This document shows, piece after piece, positions 47,440-57,790 of a stretch of DNA of 64,000 nucleotides. Source of the stretch: Hemileia vastatrix (Eukaryota > Basidiomycota > Pucciniomycetes > Pucciniales > Zaghouaniaceae); contig JASXTE010000004.1 in the NCBI GenBank assembly GCA_030280995.1, positions 38,868,797 through 38,932,796 of the forward strand. The letters run 5' to 3'. Within the stretch, counting starts at the first letter, position 1, and every line of letters begins with the position of its first letter. The position numbers and the translations under genes are program-made. Under the pieces are notes generated by a model. That model searched no databases, was not told the origin of the DNA, and saw only the letters and a program-made list of their open reading frames with translations.

Positions 47440-47750
47440 TGTTTTTTCTAGTGGAGCTTTACAACTTGGATCTAGTATCATTTCTGTTTTAGCACAATCA
47501 AGGCACCATTAGGTGTGTTTTTTCTCTGTTGTGTATTTTTTCTCAGTTTCAGGGATTTTTGATTTTCAGTAGTCTGTGAAATGGATACTGTCTTAAATTG
47601 TTTGTCAGTCAAGAAGCTGGTTAGGAGGGGTAGTGTAACAGACTTCAGTTTAATTTAGCAAATTAATCTCACCTGGTTTTTCTCCAAATACCTTGGTTAA
47701 GTCCTATAGCTAGTACTATAGGATTGTCTACAATTTCCTTTCAAAATATG
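47440..47750. repeat. Repeat shared with 38950-39290
   Basis: Diverged second copy, with the near-palindrome CCTATAGCTAGTACTATAGG at about 47702. No coding capacity seen; it may be part of an unrecognised retroelement. Confidence 0.45.
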
Positions 47751-47759
47751 CTTATTATC

Positions 47760-48930
47760 CTTTCTTGATGTGAGAATCTCATGGATGAGAATTATTTTAT
47801 TAGATTGAATGAGAAATATAGCTGTAGGTAACAGAAAGTGATAAGTTAATCTTAAGTTTAAGTATAGATTTCTGATAACTAAGAGATAACTAAGTTGTAC
47901 TGATGGGCTAGTAACATTATAAACTAGGATATATATATCACCACACAATATGGGGAGAAGACTTTATAGAAAGTCAACAAACTTTGACCTAAATTCACCA
48001 CAGATTTAACACACATTGAGCTATTGAAAAAGGAACCATACAATCAGAGATGAACACCACTCAGCAGAAAAGTTTTAGGTGGGTGTTCAAGTAGAGTTCA
48101 GTATGAGTTCAGTATGAGTTCCATCTGAGTTCTATTTGAGTTCAGGTTGGGAACTTGCTAGAAATTACACCTCCTATGTTGCATAGTGTATATATTTAAG
48201 TATCAGCCATCACAAAAACTCTAGTGTAACAAAAAAAACCAATTTAACATTGTTTCAGACACAACAAAAGTGGTAATATTGAAACATGTTTGTGCCATAA
48301 CAGAATTAGCTATGTATGAAACATTCTTCTGACACAATTCAGCCACAAAATCAAAATAACTGAAAGTTAATCAGTAAAATGGATTTGGAAGTTTCTACTC
48401 ACATGATATGTCTAGATTCTCTACTTGTCTTAGTATATAAATATCTAATGTCATTGGTTTTTTATTCTTACTTTTAATAAATTTCTCAGTTTATTTTCTT
48501 TTCTAAAATTTTAATGTTTTTCTTCCTTCTTCCTTCCTTTAAATGTATTGATTTTATTCTTTGTTTTGAAAACTTTATTTTAGGTACTCACTCTTTGAAC
48601 ATACTAACTTCATTTAATCTGTAGAATTTGAGTATGAGAGGAGTATGGAGGTATTTTTCTGGCATTATCGTTTTTATTTCAACTTTCCAATCCATCATAT
48701 TTTTATTTAACTATTTAAGAAATTTAAGGAATACATAACTCTTAAATCCTTCATTACTGGTTTCTCTTAATTTTTGAGATTCACTCTCTTAATCTAAAAA
48801 CTTTATAGCTGCAATAAAAACTTTATTCATTTCCTTTATCTTCATAAATTATAGAGCTTGACATAGTTTGTTTCTCCCTTTTTTTTCTAGACTAATTCTG
48901 CTAATTACAGGTCTTTTAGAGTCAAGTTAT
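47760..48930. other. AT-rich, no supported feature
   Basis: A short run of GAGTTC-containing direct repeats lies at 48080-48150 (AGTTCAGTATGAGTTCAGTA). Otherwise no gene, repeat boundary or RNA recognised. Confidence 0.4.
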
Positions 48931-48932
48931 AA

Positions 48933-49045
48933 TCACCATGAAATAATCTTTGGCACCTGTTAACTGGTGACTTCCCTTAATTGAACTACCATATTTCAGT
49001 CACGAATGGAAACCTTCTAGCAGTTGTCATATTTTTTTCTGGTGA
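48933..49045. repeat. Small MITE-like element, CACCAG family
   Basis: Begins TCACCATGAAATAATCTTTGG with CACCTGTTAACTGGTG and ends CTTCTAGCAG...TTTTTTTCTGGTGA. Same layout as 21361-21479. Confidence 0.65.
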
Positions 49046-49414
49046 ATTTCTATTTTTTCAGAGCTTGGATACAAGACATGACCAGTGTTTTCATTTTTAT
49101 AATGTTTTTATGATAATAGGAACAAAAATCAGGAGGCTTAATGGAGTTTGAAGAAGTTTCTAAGATTATTTTTTTTAGTTTCCCACTCATTTTTGCATTG
49201 GGATGAAAAAATTTAAAATAAAGGGAAACAGGAAAAAGATATAATTAAGGTAGTAAGTTTTTTTGTTTTAGAATTTTATTCAGTAAGGTGCTTTTTAAAA
49301 AGGTACGTACATTTATAGAACATGCTGAAATTTTGAATACCTATAAAATCAAGTGTTAGTAATTAACTAGAAAAAACTGGAACCTGTCTGAATAAAATAT
49401 AGTATTATAATTTG

Positions 49415-49456
49415 GGGAGGTACCTGCTAGCAGGTGAAAGTTTTTTTTCCTGGTGA
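49415..49456. repeat. CACCAG-family fragment
   Basis: GTACCTGCTAGCAGGTGAAAG followed by TTTTTTTTCCTGGTGA; only one half of the element. Confidence 0.55.
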
Positions 49457-50049
49457 CTTGGTATTGTGTTTTAAAATTAAACAATATGCAGTCACAACTA
49501 TTTATTTTTTACTAGAAGAAGTAAAAAAGTACTAAAAATACACTAGCTCACAGATTTTAAGTGAAGAATGTAAATATTCATCTTCAGATAGAAAGTTTGC
49601 CTTAATAAAACTATTAAAGTTATTGAAATAAATTTTTCAAAATAAGATTTATAATTTATGAATGAAGAAATTTCTGTCCAAAATATGTGAGATATCTGTT
49701 AAATGAAATAACTAAAAGTGTGAAGAAATGTTTTACCTTTCATTTCTAGATGTAATAAAATATTGACCAATAACAATTTTGAGCCCAGAGCTTATCCCTC
49801 AAATAATTTTAAACCACCCAAGTCTTCTGGAAATGGACATTAATTTCCACCAGGCTACCACCAAATTATAGTTGAAAGTAATTCACAAACATTTTTGTTG
49901 ATTTAAACTTATTTGGATATATATAAATATATTAGTATTCTTTTTAGTCCTAATAATTTCCCTTATTTTATTCAAAAAGTGATATATAACAGATTCAGAC
50001 AGGAAATAATGGATGAAAAGATTATTGTGTATATTTATTACATTATTAT

Positions 50050-51200
50050 TATCTTGATATGTATACCCCTACAGTTTTTCTTATTTGCTTCAGTACCCTA
50101 GTTGAACTATGCACACAAATTAACTATCAAGTCAAGCATGTGAAATTGAAGGGTGTCTTTTTATGTGGAACCCTTTCTGGAGAAGTATATATGGAAAGTT
50201 CTTGTGGAATCACTGCCAGCCTTGATGATAAAAATTATTTTATGAAGTTTTAAAAATCAATCCATGAGACTAGAAAGTTTACTTTTTTTAGTTACAAGAT
50301 ATTAATTCATTCTTTTTTTTATTAATCTCTTCCCTTCTCAAGATTATAAATATCTATTTATATCTCAAGATGAGAAGAATTTTATTTATGTGTATTTGCA
50401 TATAGAGTACCTCACTGTTTTTTTTTAAATCTATCCAATTTTAAAGCTCAAATTTTAAAATTTAAAATGTTATCCTTCCTAGAAACCTCAACTATCTTTT
50501 AGGAATGAAGCTAGGTTTAGAACTCACATTTACAAATTTAGAATGTCTTGAACAGCATAAATTTCCAACCACTTAAAACATATGAACTGTTAAATTTAAA
50601 ACCAGCATCCACTTTAATGCTCCCTAATTATTTTCTTGTCTAACAAAAAGCAAATGAAAAAGAAGAGTTTTCTAAAATTATATTTAATTACCAATGAGCT
50701 ATTGACTCAATCATCAACCTTGTTTGATGCACTAGGTCAAACCAGTCCTTCTTTTTTATCCAGCTCTCACAAAATTTAGAGCTACCAGGTATTAACAACA
50801 GAATTTACTTAAACACATCCTTTGAAACTTAACTGATTTTCTAGATTTTACCCTTCACTTCTCATAGAACCAAAATTTGTCTTTTGGTTCTCCAGATGGT
50901 TACTACTCAAGGTCACATCCCACTGGGCTCTCTGATGAAGACTGGGCAGAATTTCCTTAAATCTGAGACTCAACTTTGGGGTTTGAACTCCTTTTCAAGA
51001 ATGGTGATATCTTCTGGCAATCAAAAAAGCAGCATACAGTTTCTAATTCTACTACAAAATCTGAATCTTGCTTTTGAACCTCTGCTAGACAGGCAACTAT
51101 CTGATTGGAATACTTTTTCACATCTCTATCCATTACAATTAACTCTAGAAGCACTCCATATGGAGATAACTAGGGCAAGAATTCTTTCTCAATAAATCCA
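50050..51200 (+). pseudogene. Ty1/copia polyprotein remnant (RT and RNase H)
   Basis: At 50059-50250 the frame encodes VKHVKLKGVFLCGTLSGEVYM, which matches the copia RT palm motif (usually VKGAFLNG.L.EEVYM); the catalytic Asp of that motif is replaced by Lys-Leu. At 50920-51200 a frame with stops reads LSDEDWAEF, FKNGDIFWQSKKQHTVSNST and TKSES, the typical copia RNase H sequence (DADWA...SWKSKKQ..VA.S..E). The region between is too decayed to read. No LTRs identified. Confidence 0.75.
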
Positions 51201-51856
51201 GTCTTCTTACCTTGAACCAAAAATAATGAGTTTGAGTATTATTGGACCGGAAAGTAAGTTCTTCCTGGAGCTATAAGTAAATTGCTTTTTGCAGATACCA
51301 CATTACTCCTACCTGGTAGAAAGGCAGATTTTTTAAACTGATGTTTTTTAGAAAGCCCATTATTTTTAGCAGGTAATGTATTTTTCTTATTCTCTAGTGT
51401 TTGATTTTTTATTGAAATCAAACATATTAATTTTAGATATAACATGGAATGTTCCTCTCCTTATGTTTTATCATGCACTCATTTTGGAGTTTTTTATCGT
51501 ACCTAAAATATTTTCCTTTTTGTACTAACTTTATTATTAATAATATACTAAGCAAGTCCAACCTATTCTGGAGTTAAAACTTGGCTTTCTCCTCTCTTTA
51601 ATATTTTTTTTGTACTTACTCAGTCTTTTATCATACCTAAAAGCTACCAAAAAAAACTTCCCACAACAATTTGAATCCACCTTTCCTCCTCAAAGTCAAA
51701 CTTCAAAGACTATAATCAAAATGTCTACCCTGAAAATCTGTTCCCCTTGAAAAAATTACTTATTGACATAATAGGGGGTATCAATGTTCAGGGATCCGCA
51801 ATTAGGGATCAGGAATTTTTTTTCCCGGGATCAGACATTATTAATTGCGGAAGATT

Positions 51857-51888
51857 CTTATCCACTAGCCCCAGGGCTAGTGGATAAG
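51857..51888. repeat. Perfect subterminal palindrome in PIF copy C
   Basis: 15-bp arms, 2-base loop, identical to 20665-20696. In copy B the surrounding sequence is continuous without it, pointing to a small foldback insertion or a precise loss. Confidence 0.85.
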
Positions 51889-52152
51889 AAATCCACAATA
51901 ATGCATTATCCCGCCTCTTATACCCCAATTTCCATTCCTAATTCCTGATCCCAAACTCATCTCATCCATGATGGATTTTTAAGAAAGTCACATGACTTAT
52001 AATTGCTGATGCCATCCTTAAGTATTTCCTCACTCTATGCTACTTAATTTTGGTGGCGAAAACTTAAGTTTTTTTTCTATCTACACACCCCAACTGCACA
52101 TTTGGCAGTGAATTCCCACTTCCCTCATCAAATAACCCTTCCACCGGCAACA

Positions 52153-52785
52153 ATGAAACACCTCTCTACTAGGAAGCTACTTCACTCAACAATGAATGCT
52201 ATTACTTTTCTTTTAGTTCTTTACTATAAATCTGACTCTGATTTGGAAGATGCTTTAGCTTATATGTGTTTTCTTTCCAAAAAGCGTTACATCATCACCA
52301 GGGGGCCAAATCTTTATCATGATCCCCAATATGATCTGGCCTCCATTCTCAACATTCCTCATTTAAACTTCACACAACTTTTTAGAACTTCTCCCGATTC
52401 TTTCTTCAAACTTTATCAACTCATCTCCGATCATCCTATCTTCCATAACAATTCTCATAACAAACAGTGTAATCCTGCCATCCAACTTGCTGTTGCTCTA
52501 TGTCGCTTTGGCTCAAATGGAAATGGTGCTGCCGTAAGACGTTTGGATAATCTCTTTAACATAGGATATGGTACCGTGATATTATACACCAAGCGCTGTA
52601 TGATTGCTATCCTTTCCCTCAAGTCTCAAACTCTTGCTTGGCCAACTCCAGAACAGCGACTTGAATCCTCTCAAGTAATGCAAGCTGAAGGTTTCCCTGG
52701 CTGTGTAGGTTTTGTTGATGGCACAACCATCCCTTTGAGTCAAAAGCCTGCAATTACTCTCCAACATTTCTCTTCACCCTTTTAA
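52153..52785 (+). pseudogene. PIF/Harbinger transposase, N-terminal half only
   Basis: Starts MKHLSTRKLL (the same Met as copy B; an upstream in-frame Met at 52102 is possible). The frame stays open through CRFGSNGNGAAVRRLDNLFN and FPGCVGFVDGTTIPLSQKPA, which carries the first catalytic Asp. Directly after QKPA the sequence jumps to the noncoding segment downstream of the transposase, so the second Asp and the Glu are gone. The protein ends at TAA 52783-52785 after a short unrelated tail. No catalysis is possible. A product of about 210 residues would keep the N-terminal DNA-binding part and could act as a repressor; that is speculation. Confidence 0.88.
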
Positions 52786-52794
52786 TTTTTTATT

Positions 52795-54031
52795 TTTATG
52801 TTTTCATACTTTCCAAATGTCCTCTTTGTGTACTTTAATCACTTGGTTTTGTATTTTGGTTTGTTGCATATTCATTTTTTTTTTTGAATTTATGGTGAAT
52901 ATCTTTTTTTTGGATGGCTCATTGGTTTTCTTTCACCAGCTCAACATGAAATCGCATATTTTCTGAAATTGCATATTTTGTCAGTGATTTTTTTTTTCAT
53001 TCATCCCTCATATCCTTTTCCTATTCTCCTCCAACATCCCTCAAACAATTTGGTTTCATTCATTTTGTCATCTCATCTCTCCAGGTAAGTCATTTTATTC
53101 TTTTTTTTTGATTTTTTGATTACTAATTATAATTTTTTTTGTTTTTTTCTGTTTATTTTATTTTTTTTATCTAAATTTTTTTTGTAAGTGGTTATTTTGG
53201 ATTTCAATGGTATAATTAACCTTTTTTTTCTCTCCCTCTTTACTTTATTTTTTAGCTCTATCACCCTACTCTTCATCCCTCCTTGGCATTGTCATTATCC
53301 CCCCTTTCCCTTATTTCACTTTTTTTTGGCTCCATTTCATTGAAACACATACATTGCACATTCTTTATGCATTTCACTTACTCCATATTCAATTTCCCCA
53401 CAATTCCAACATCAATCTTTCTCACTCAATTTTTCCTACTTTTCAATCAAGGTAAGTTTCATCTCCTTTTTTTCATGCCTATATGATATCTCATTCCTTT
53501 TATGAAAACTTCATACTTAAATATATGTATGACTGAACTTATAAAACTCCTTTTGATCTCATCTTCATTACCACTTTTCAAGTTTTTGTAAAATTTTGAA
53601 AATCAGACTCGGAATTAGGGTTAGGTTTATTCAAATCTAATGTTCTTTTTACTGAAGATTCTCCTGAAGGCTACCTTTCATTTCCTGCAAACAGATTTGA
53701 ATTTGATTCAGTGGTTGCTGAGATATTGACCGTTAAAGTTGAGCCTTTTTTTTCCCGATTTAAATTTTTATTTCATTTTTTTATGTAACAAATTAGGGTT
53801 AGGTTTATTTAAATCGCATGTCCTTTAACTGAAGATTCTACTAAAGCATATCTTTCATTTTCCACAAACAGGTTTGAATTAGGTTCAGTGGTTGCTGAGA
53901 TTTTGACCTTTGAAGTTGAGCCTTTTTTCCAAATTTCACTTGTCTTATTTCACATTTTTATATTGCATATTTAGAGGATAAGGATTCTGAAACTCTTATA
54001 TGATTATTATTTAGGCATTTTAATTATATAG
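52795..54031 (+). other. Noncoding leader of the dioxygenase gene in PIF copy C
   Basis: No supported ORF. Two strong donor-like sites, CTCTCCAG/GTAAGT at about 53083-53096 and AATCAAG/GTAAGT near 53451, are conserved in copy B; the first also occurs in 1-1555. They suggest noncoding 5' exons of the dioxygenase transcript. The open frame at 53283-53486 is similar in both copies but has no ATG and ends across the second donor, so it is not called as a gene. Confidence 0.5.
53600..53930. repeat. Two direct repeats upstream of the dioxygenase, copy C
   Basis: Two units of the ATTAGGGTTAGGTTTAT...GTGGTTGCTGAGAT repeat, equivalent to 17335-17860 in copy B, which has three. TTAGGG here is part of this repeat and not a telomere. 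Confidence 0.65.
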
Positions 54032-54660
54032 GCATCTATTTGTTGGTCAAGAATATCACTAAAGCTCAAAAAGATGAAGATTTTCGCTTATGGGACACTC
54101 TACCTTCCTTTGACTCTTTTCTTGCTTTTCAACTCAACAAGCTCTGTAATAAAGCATTTGAAAAAAATCATGAACTTGCAACCAAAGTTGGAATACTGAA
54201 TTGGTGTGACTCCGAATTGGAAGATATCAGCCACGAATATCTTTTATTTTCTAATGTTATTATCACTCATTCTGGATTCCACAATAGGATTCATATCGAT
54301 AGGAATGATGCCAATTTTCTTACTTTTGGAATATTCTCATATATCAATCCAATAACTGGCCACCCAATACCATCTCCAGCTAAAATCAAAGGACATGGTT
54401 TATATTTTCCAGACCACTGGTGCATCATTGATTTTGGTTTGGGAAATGGTATCATCAAAACTATTTGGAATTCTTCTAAGGATAATCATCAAACGACCAA
54501 AGCTCCTCCTGGTTTGGAATCCTGTCAAGATTTCACTCATTTCGGTTGCTCATTTCAAATCAGTAATAAGTTGATACAAAGAATCAATAAGGTAAAGAAA
54601 GAAGGTAAAGTTATTCGATTTAAAAAAACTTTATCTAGATCCAAAAAGTATGGGGATTAG
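54032..54660 (+). pseudogene. Tet/JBP-like 2OG-Fe(II) dioxygenase, catalytic exon of PIF copy C (5' exon missing)
   Basis: A clean open frame of about 209 codons starts at the AG acceptor at 54030-54031 and ends TAG at 54660. HID at 54292-54300 within NRIHIDRNDANFLTFGIFS provides the H-x-D iron ligands. DNHQTTKAPP (His at 54487) is the likely distal ligand, and HFGCSFQISNKLIQ is the closing strand. The catalytic half lacks stops, unlike copy B. No ATG begins the frame and the upstream coding exon present in copy B (17060-16716) is deleted, so a complete protein is not expected. It lies between the transposase and the Myb gene. Confidence 0.8.
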
Positions 54661-54956
54661 AGTTGTCATCGAAAATTTTATATTTTTTCATAAATTTTTA
54701 ATAAATATTTTTTATATATCAATTTTCTCAAATAATGTGATGAGCCATCGACCTTGTGTTGTATAACAGGTAATCATGATAACATTTATTTTTTTCATGG
54801 GGTTCCTCTTTCCTATACCTGTAGAAAGTCCCAAACTTATGTTTCTCGACTTGGTCTGCATTTTGGCTTGAGGGATTGTCATTACTTTAAACTAGGGAAA
54901 TTGATATATATTAGATATTTATTTAATAATTTATGTAATTATATTAAATTTAGATG

Positions 54957-55385
54957 ACTTCCACCCCTTACTTCAATAAAATGCAGGGGGGGGTATTGCC
55001 AAATTTTCAAATCTGACATGTGAAATTGATGACTTAGAAAAATTTTGGTGATACCCACCCCTTGCTTCAATAAAATGCAGGGGAGAGTATTGCCAATTTT
55101 TTTAAACAGATATAGAATTTTTTTGACTTGTAAATATTTTTGTGATACCCGTCCCTTACTTCAATAAAATCCATGGGGGGTTGTGCCAAAATTTTTTATA
55201 AGACTTGTGAAATTCTTGACATGTAAGAATTTTTAGGATTCCGGTAAAATGCAGGGGGTAGTAAAGCCAAATTTTCATATAAAACTTTCAAGATTCATGA
55301 CATGAAAGAATTTTCGTGATACCCACCCCTTACTTCAAAAAAATCCAGGGGTGGGGGATTGTCAAATTTTCAAAGGAGACTTGAA
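54957..55385. repeat. ~90-bp minisatellite between convergent genes of PIF copy C
   Basis: Four to five units, each with GATACCCACCCCTTACTTC, AATAAAATGCAGGGG and GCCAAATTTTC...GACTTGT. AATAAA in each unit may act as a polyadenylation signal for either gene. Confidence 0.85.
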
Positions 55386-55508
55386 AATTTTATTTAAAAA
55401 AAGAATATTTAACATTAAAATACGATATTTCAAGAAATACAGAAAATAATTGTAAAATTTATGTACAAATAAATATGAACACATGAAGTGTGAAAGAAAT
55501 AAAAGAAA

Positions 55509-56906
55509 CTAGTCAACAAAAAATTTCATTAAACGTTCTATTTCTTCAACAGATTTGTTTGCTTTAATGCATTCGATCAAGAAATCTTTCTTTTTAGAAC
55601 TTTCTTGGAGATCATGCTTATACTTCATCTGTTCCATTAAGTTTTGATGCTCGAGTGTTTTTTCCTTATTTTTGGATTTTTCAATACTAAGAGTTAACTC
55701 AAACTTCTTCTCCTCCAAATCTTGGGCCCTACCATCCTTCTGTAAAGAGAGCTCAAACTTCTTCTCCTCCAAATCTTGGATCCGATCATCCTTCCGTAAG
55801 GAGAGCTCATACTTCCTCTCTTCCAAATCTTGTACTCTGTCATCCCTCCTTAAAGAGAGCTCGTATTTCTTCTTTTCAAAGCTCAGTGTCTCTTTAGCAA
55901 TTTCCACTTGTTCTAGAGTGAGAATAAAAATTAACATAAAGTAGAAGAAAAGCAGAGTAAAGTAATAAGAGGTATGATATCACTTACCAGCATCACGTTT
56001 CTCTAAAAACTGTTCCATCAAAGAAAAAGGTGTTTGTGATGAAGTATCACTTTTTCGTCTTCTTTGGGAGAGGAAATTTAGACTAGTTGAAGCCCTTCTC
56101 TTTTTGTTCAACGTAGCATTTTCCTCCTCATCATTGTCACTAGCTTCAGACTCAGTTGATTGAGGATCCTGGGTTTGTTCATCAGCCTTTTAAGAAATAA
56201 GAAAAAGATAAGTAAATAAAAAAATAGAATTGATAAGATAAAAGAAACAGACCTGAGTTAGATTTGGTTGGGTTAAATCACCTATAGGATCTACAGAAAA
56301 GCTATTTAGATATGTCTCATTCAAATGAGGGGAGGCTTGAGTGGAGGAAGAGGATGGGAAAAGATTTGCTTCGACATCATGTTCAGAGATAGGATCTTCT
56401 CCATCCAACATGTTTACAGGATTAACATCGGCTCGCTCTCCAAAAATTGCATCCATCTCTTTAAAGTAAGGACATAAAGAGTCAAGTTTATTGTCTATGG
56501 ATTTTATACCCTTAGTTATATCAGTGTCAGTAACCCCAAAACCAGTGGAAGATGAAAGAGCCTTTGCCTTCTTGTATTTTGCTCGATAATGCTTGAAGCG
56601 TTCAGACATCTGTTTAGGCAAAAGATCAATCCTTCCCTTGGTCTTATTGCGTAATTCATTTGCCATTAGAAGATAGCCATTAACTTTTGATGTGGGGGGC
56701 CGTCCTACTTTAGTGGCATACTCAGTACCAAAACAAGAATCATAGTTAGATTTGGTTTTCAGCCAGTTGATAAGAATGAGATGTTCATCTTTTTTTAATT
56801 GAACAGTCTTTGATTTCTTGGCTGAGCGGGGGAAAGAGGAAGTAGTGGGAATTGAAGAACAACTGGGTGATGGCTGCCTTTGAGAAGATCTAGGATGACA
56901 AGGCAT
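55509..56906 (-). CDS. Myb/SANT and coiled-coil accessory protein of PIF copy C, intact (3 exons, 418 aa)
   Basis: Exons 56906-56253, 56186-55988 and 55912-55509 join in frame through two GT-AG introns of 66 and 75 nt. The start is the ATG giving MPCHPRSSQ, aligned with copy B. Residues about 35-110 form a Myb/SANT-like domain (LKKDEHLILINWLKTKSN, MSERFKHYRAKYKKAK). The middle is acidic and Ser-rich, and exon 2 has basic clusters (NKKRRAS, SQRRRKSD) that look like nuclear localisation signals. Exon 3 is a coiled coil with four tandem 18-residue units of the form KKYELSLRRDDRVQDLEE; copy B has three. Myb-like partners in PIF/Harbinger bind transposon ends and bring the transposase into the nucleus. 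This is the only intact element gene in the window. Confidence 0.88.
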
Positions 56907-57257
56907 GTTATTATAAATGAAGATGAAAAGGAGCAGAAACAAGCAGATGAGATAGCGAGATGAAAAGGAGAAGAATCAAATAGATGAAATGGGGAGAAAT
57001 TCTGAACGGATAGAATGAACAGGATGGGATGAGAATGGAAGTGCGCAGCAAGGTAGAAGGCTGGGATATCCAGAAAGTTGTCAAAGATGTGGTTATCAAA
57101 TATTGAGGATAAAAATGTCAGATAAGAGGTGAACATTGACACGTAAAGTGTCTAATAACCCAATTATTAGCAAAAATAATTGCGGAAGATAATTGGGGTA
57201 TGCAGATTATTTTCCGCAATTAATTTAATTGTGGATCGGTCAACATTGATACCCCCT

Positions 57258-57790
57258 AATATTATCCTCATGGAGATAATGCTCCAATTGATATCTCAAA
57301 ATTGTTTTCAAAATTTTACAAACTTTTCAACCTTCATAAGATAGAGGACTTGCTTGCCACATTACCAGGCTTTAATTCCATTAAGAGTTTGTGGAAGATC
57401 TATAAGTGCATGTTCCAAGAATTTTAATAACCAAAAACAAAATATGACATGCACAAATTATCATTGAATGCTTGGAATGATCTTCCATATTATACCCTTG
57501 AAGGCTTGCTTTTGTCAATGCACAGATGAACTTGGGCTGTTGTGGATGCTGCTTGGGGTCATAGCTGTTTGCAGATGAAAAAGATGATTTTTTTTAAATT
57601 GCACTATTTTTTATGCTCTTTAGGCTATCAAATGGTGGTTTTGTCACCATTCACTAATTATTGGTTCTTTAGTTGGAAAAGAGGGTCTGGGAAAAGTTAA
57701 AATGAAAAAATAAATATTTGTCCTATAGTTTTACTTAGTGTAAGTTGTAACATTTGATAGTTCCACATGGTTGCAATGAGAAACAGTAAA
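57258..57790 (+). pseudogene. Decayed coding stretch, unknown family, interrupted by PIF copy C
   Basis: Just right of the element the frame reads PHGDNAPIDISKLFSKFYKL, then LHKIEDLLATLPGFNSIKSL, then stops TAA TAA near 57423. It resumes as KYDMHKLSLNAWNDLPYY and TLEGLLLSMH with further stops. Amino-acid composition looks like real protein, not AT-rich noise. The left flank of the element (before 51773) could be its 5' part. I do not recognise the family. Confidence 0.45.

Larger units (their letters stand above)
51773..57257 (+). mobile_element. PIF/Harbinger DNA transposon, copy C (three genes, internal deletions)
   Basis: Terminal inverted repeats of about 30 bp: AGGGGGTATCAATGTTCAGG on the left; the inverted right end reads AGGGGGTATCAATGTTGACC. 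AAT flanks both sides (51770-51772, 57258-57260). Contents: transposase N-terminal half (+), leader region, Tet-like dioxygenase catalytic exon (+), ~90-bp minisatellite, and an intact Myb/coiled-coil gene (-). Compared with copy B it lacks the transposase C-terminal half and the dioxygenase 5' exon, but its remaining frames are cleaner, so it moved more recently or was under constraint for longer. Confidence 0.93.

Noticed and set aside
53283..53486. 67-aa frame highly similar between PIF copies B (18000-18203) and C
   Set aside because: No ATG in either copy, hydrophobic low-complexity composition, and a perfect GTAAGT donor inside it; similarity is explained by nucleotide similarity of the copies.
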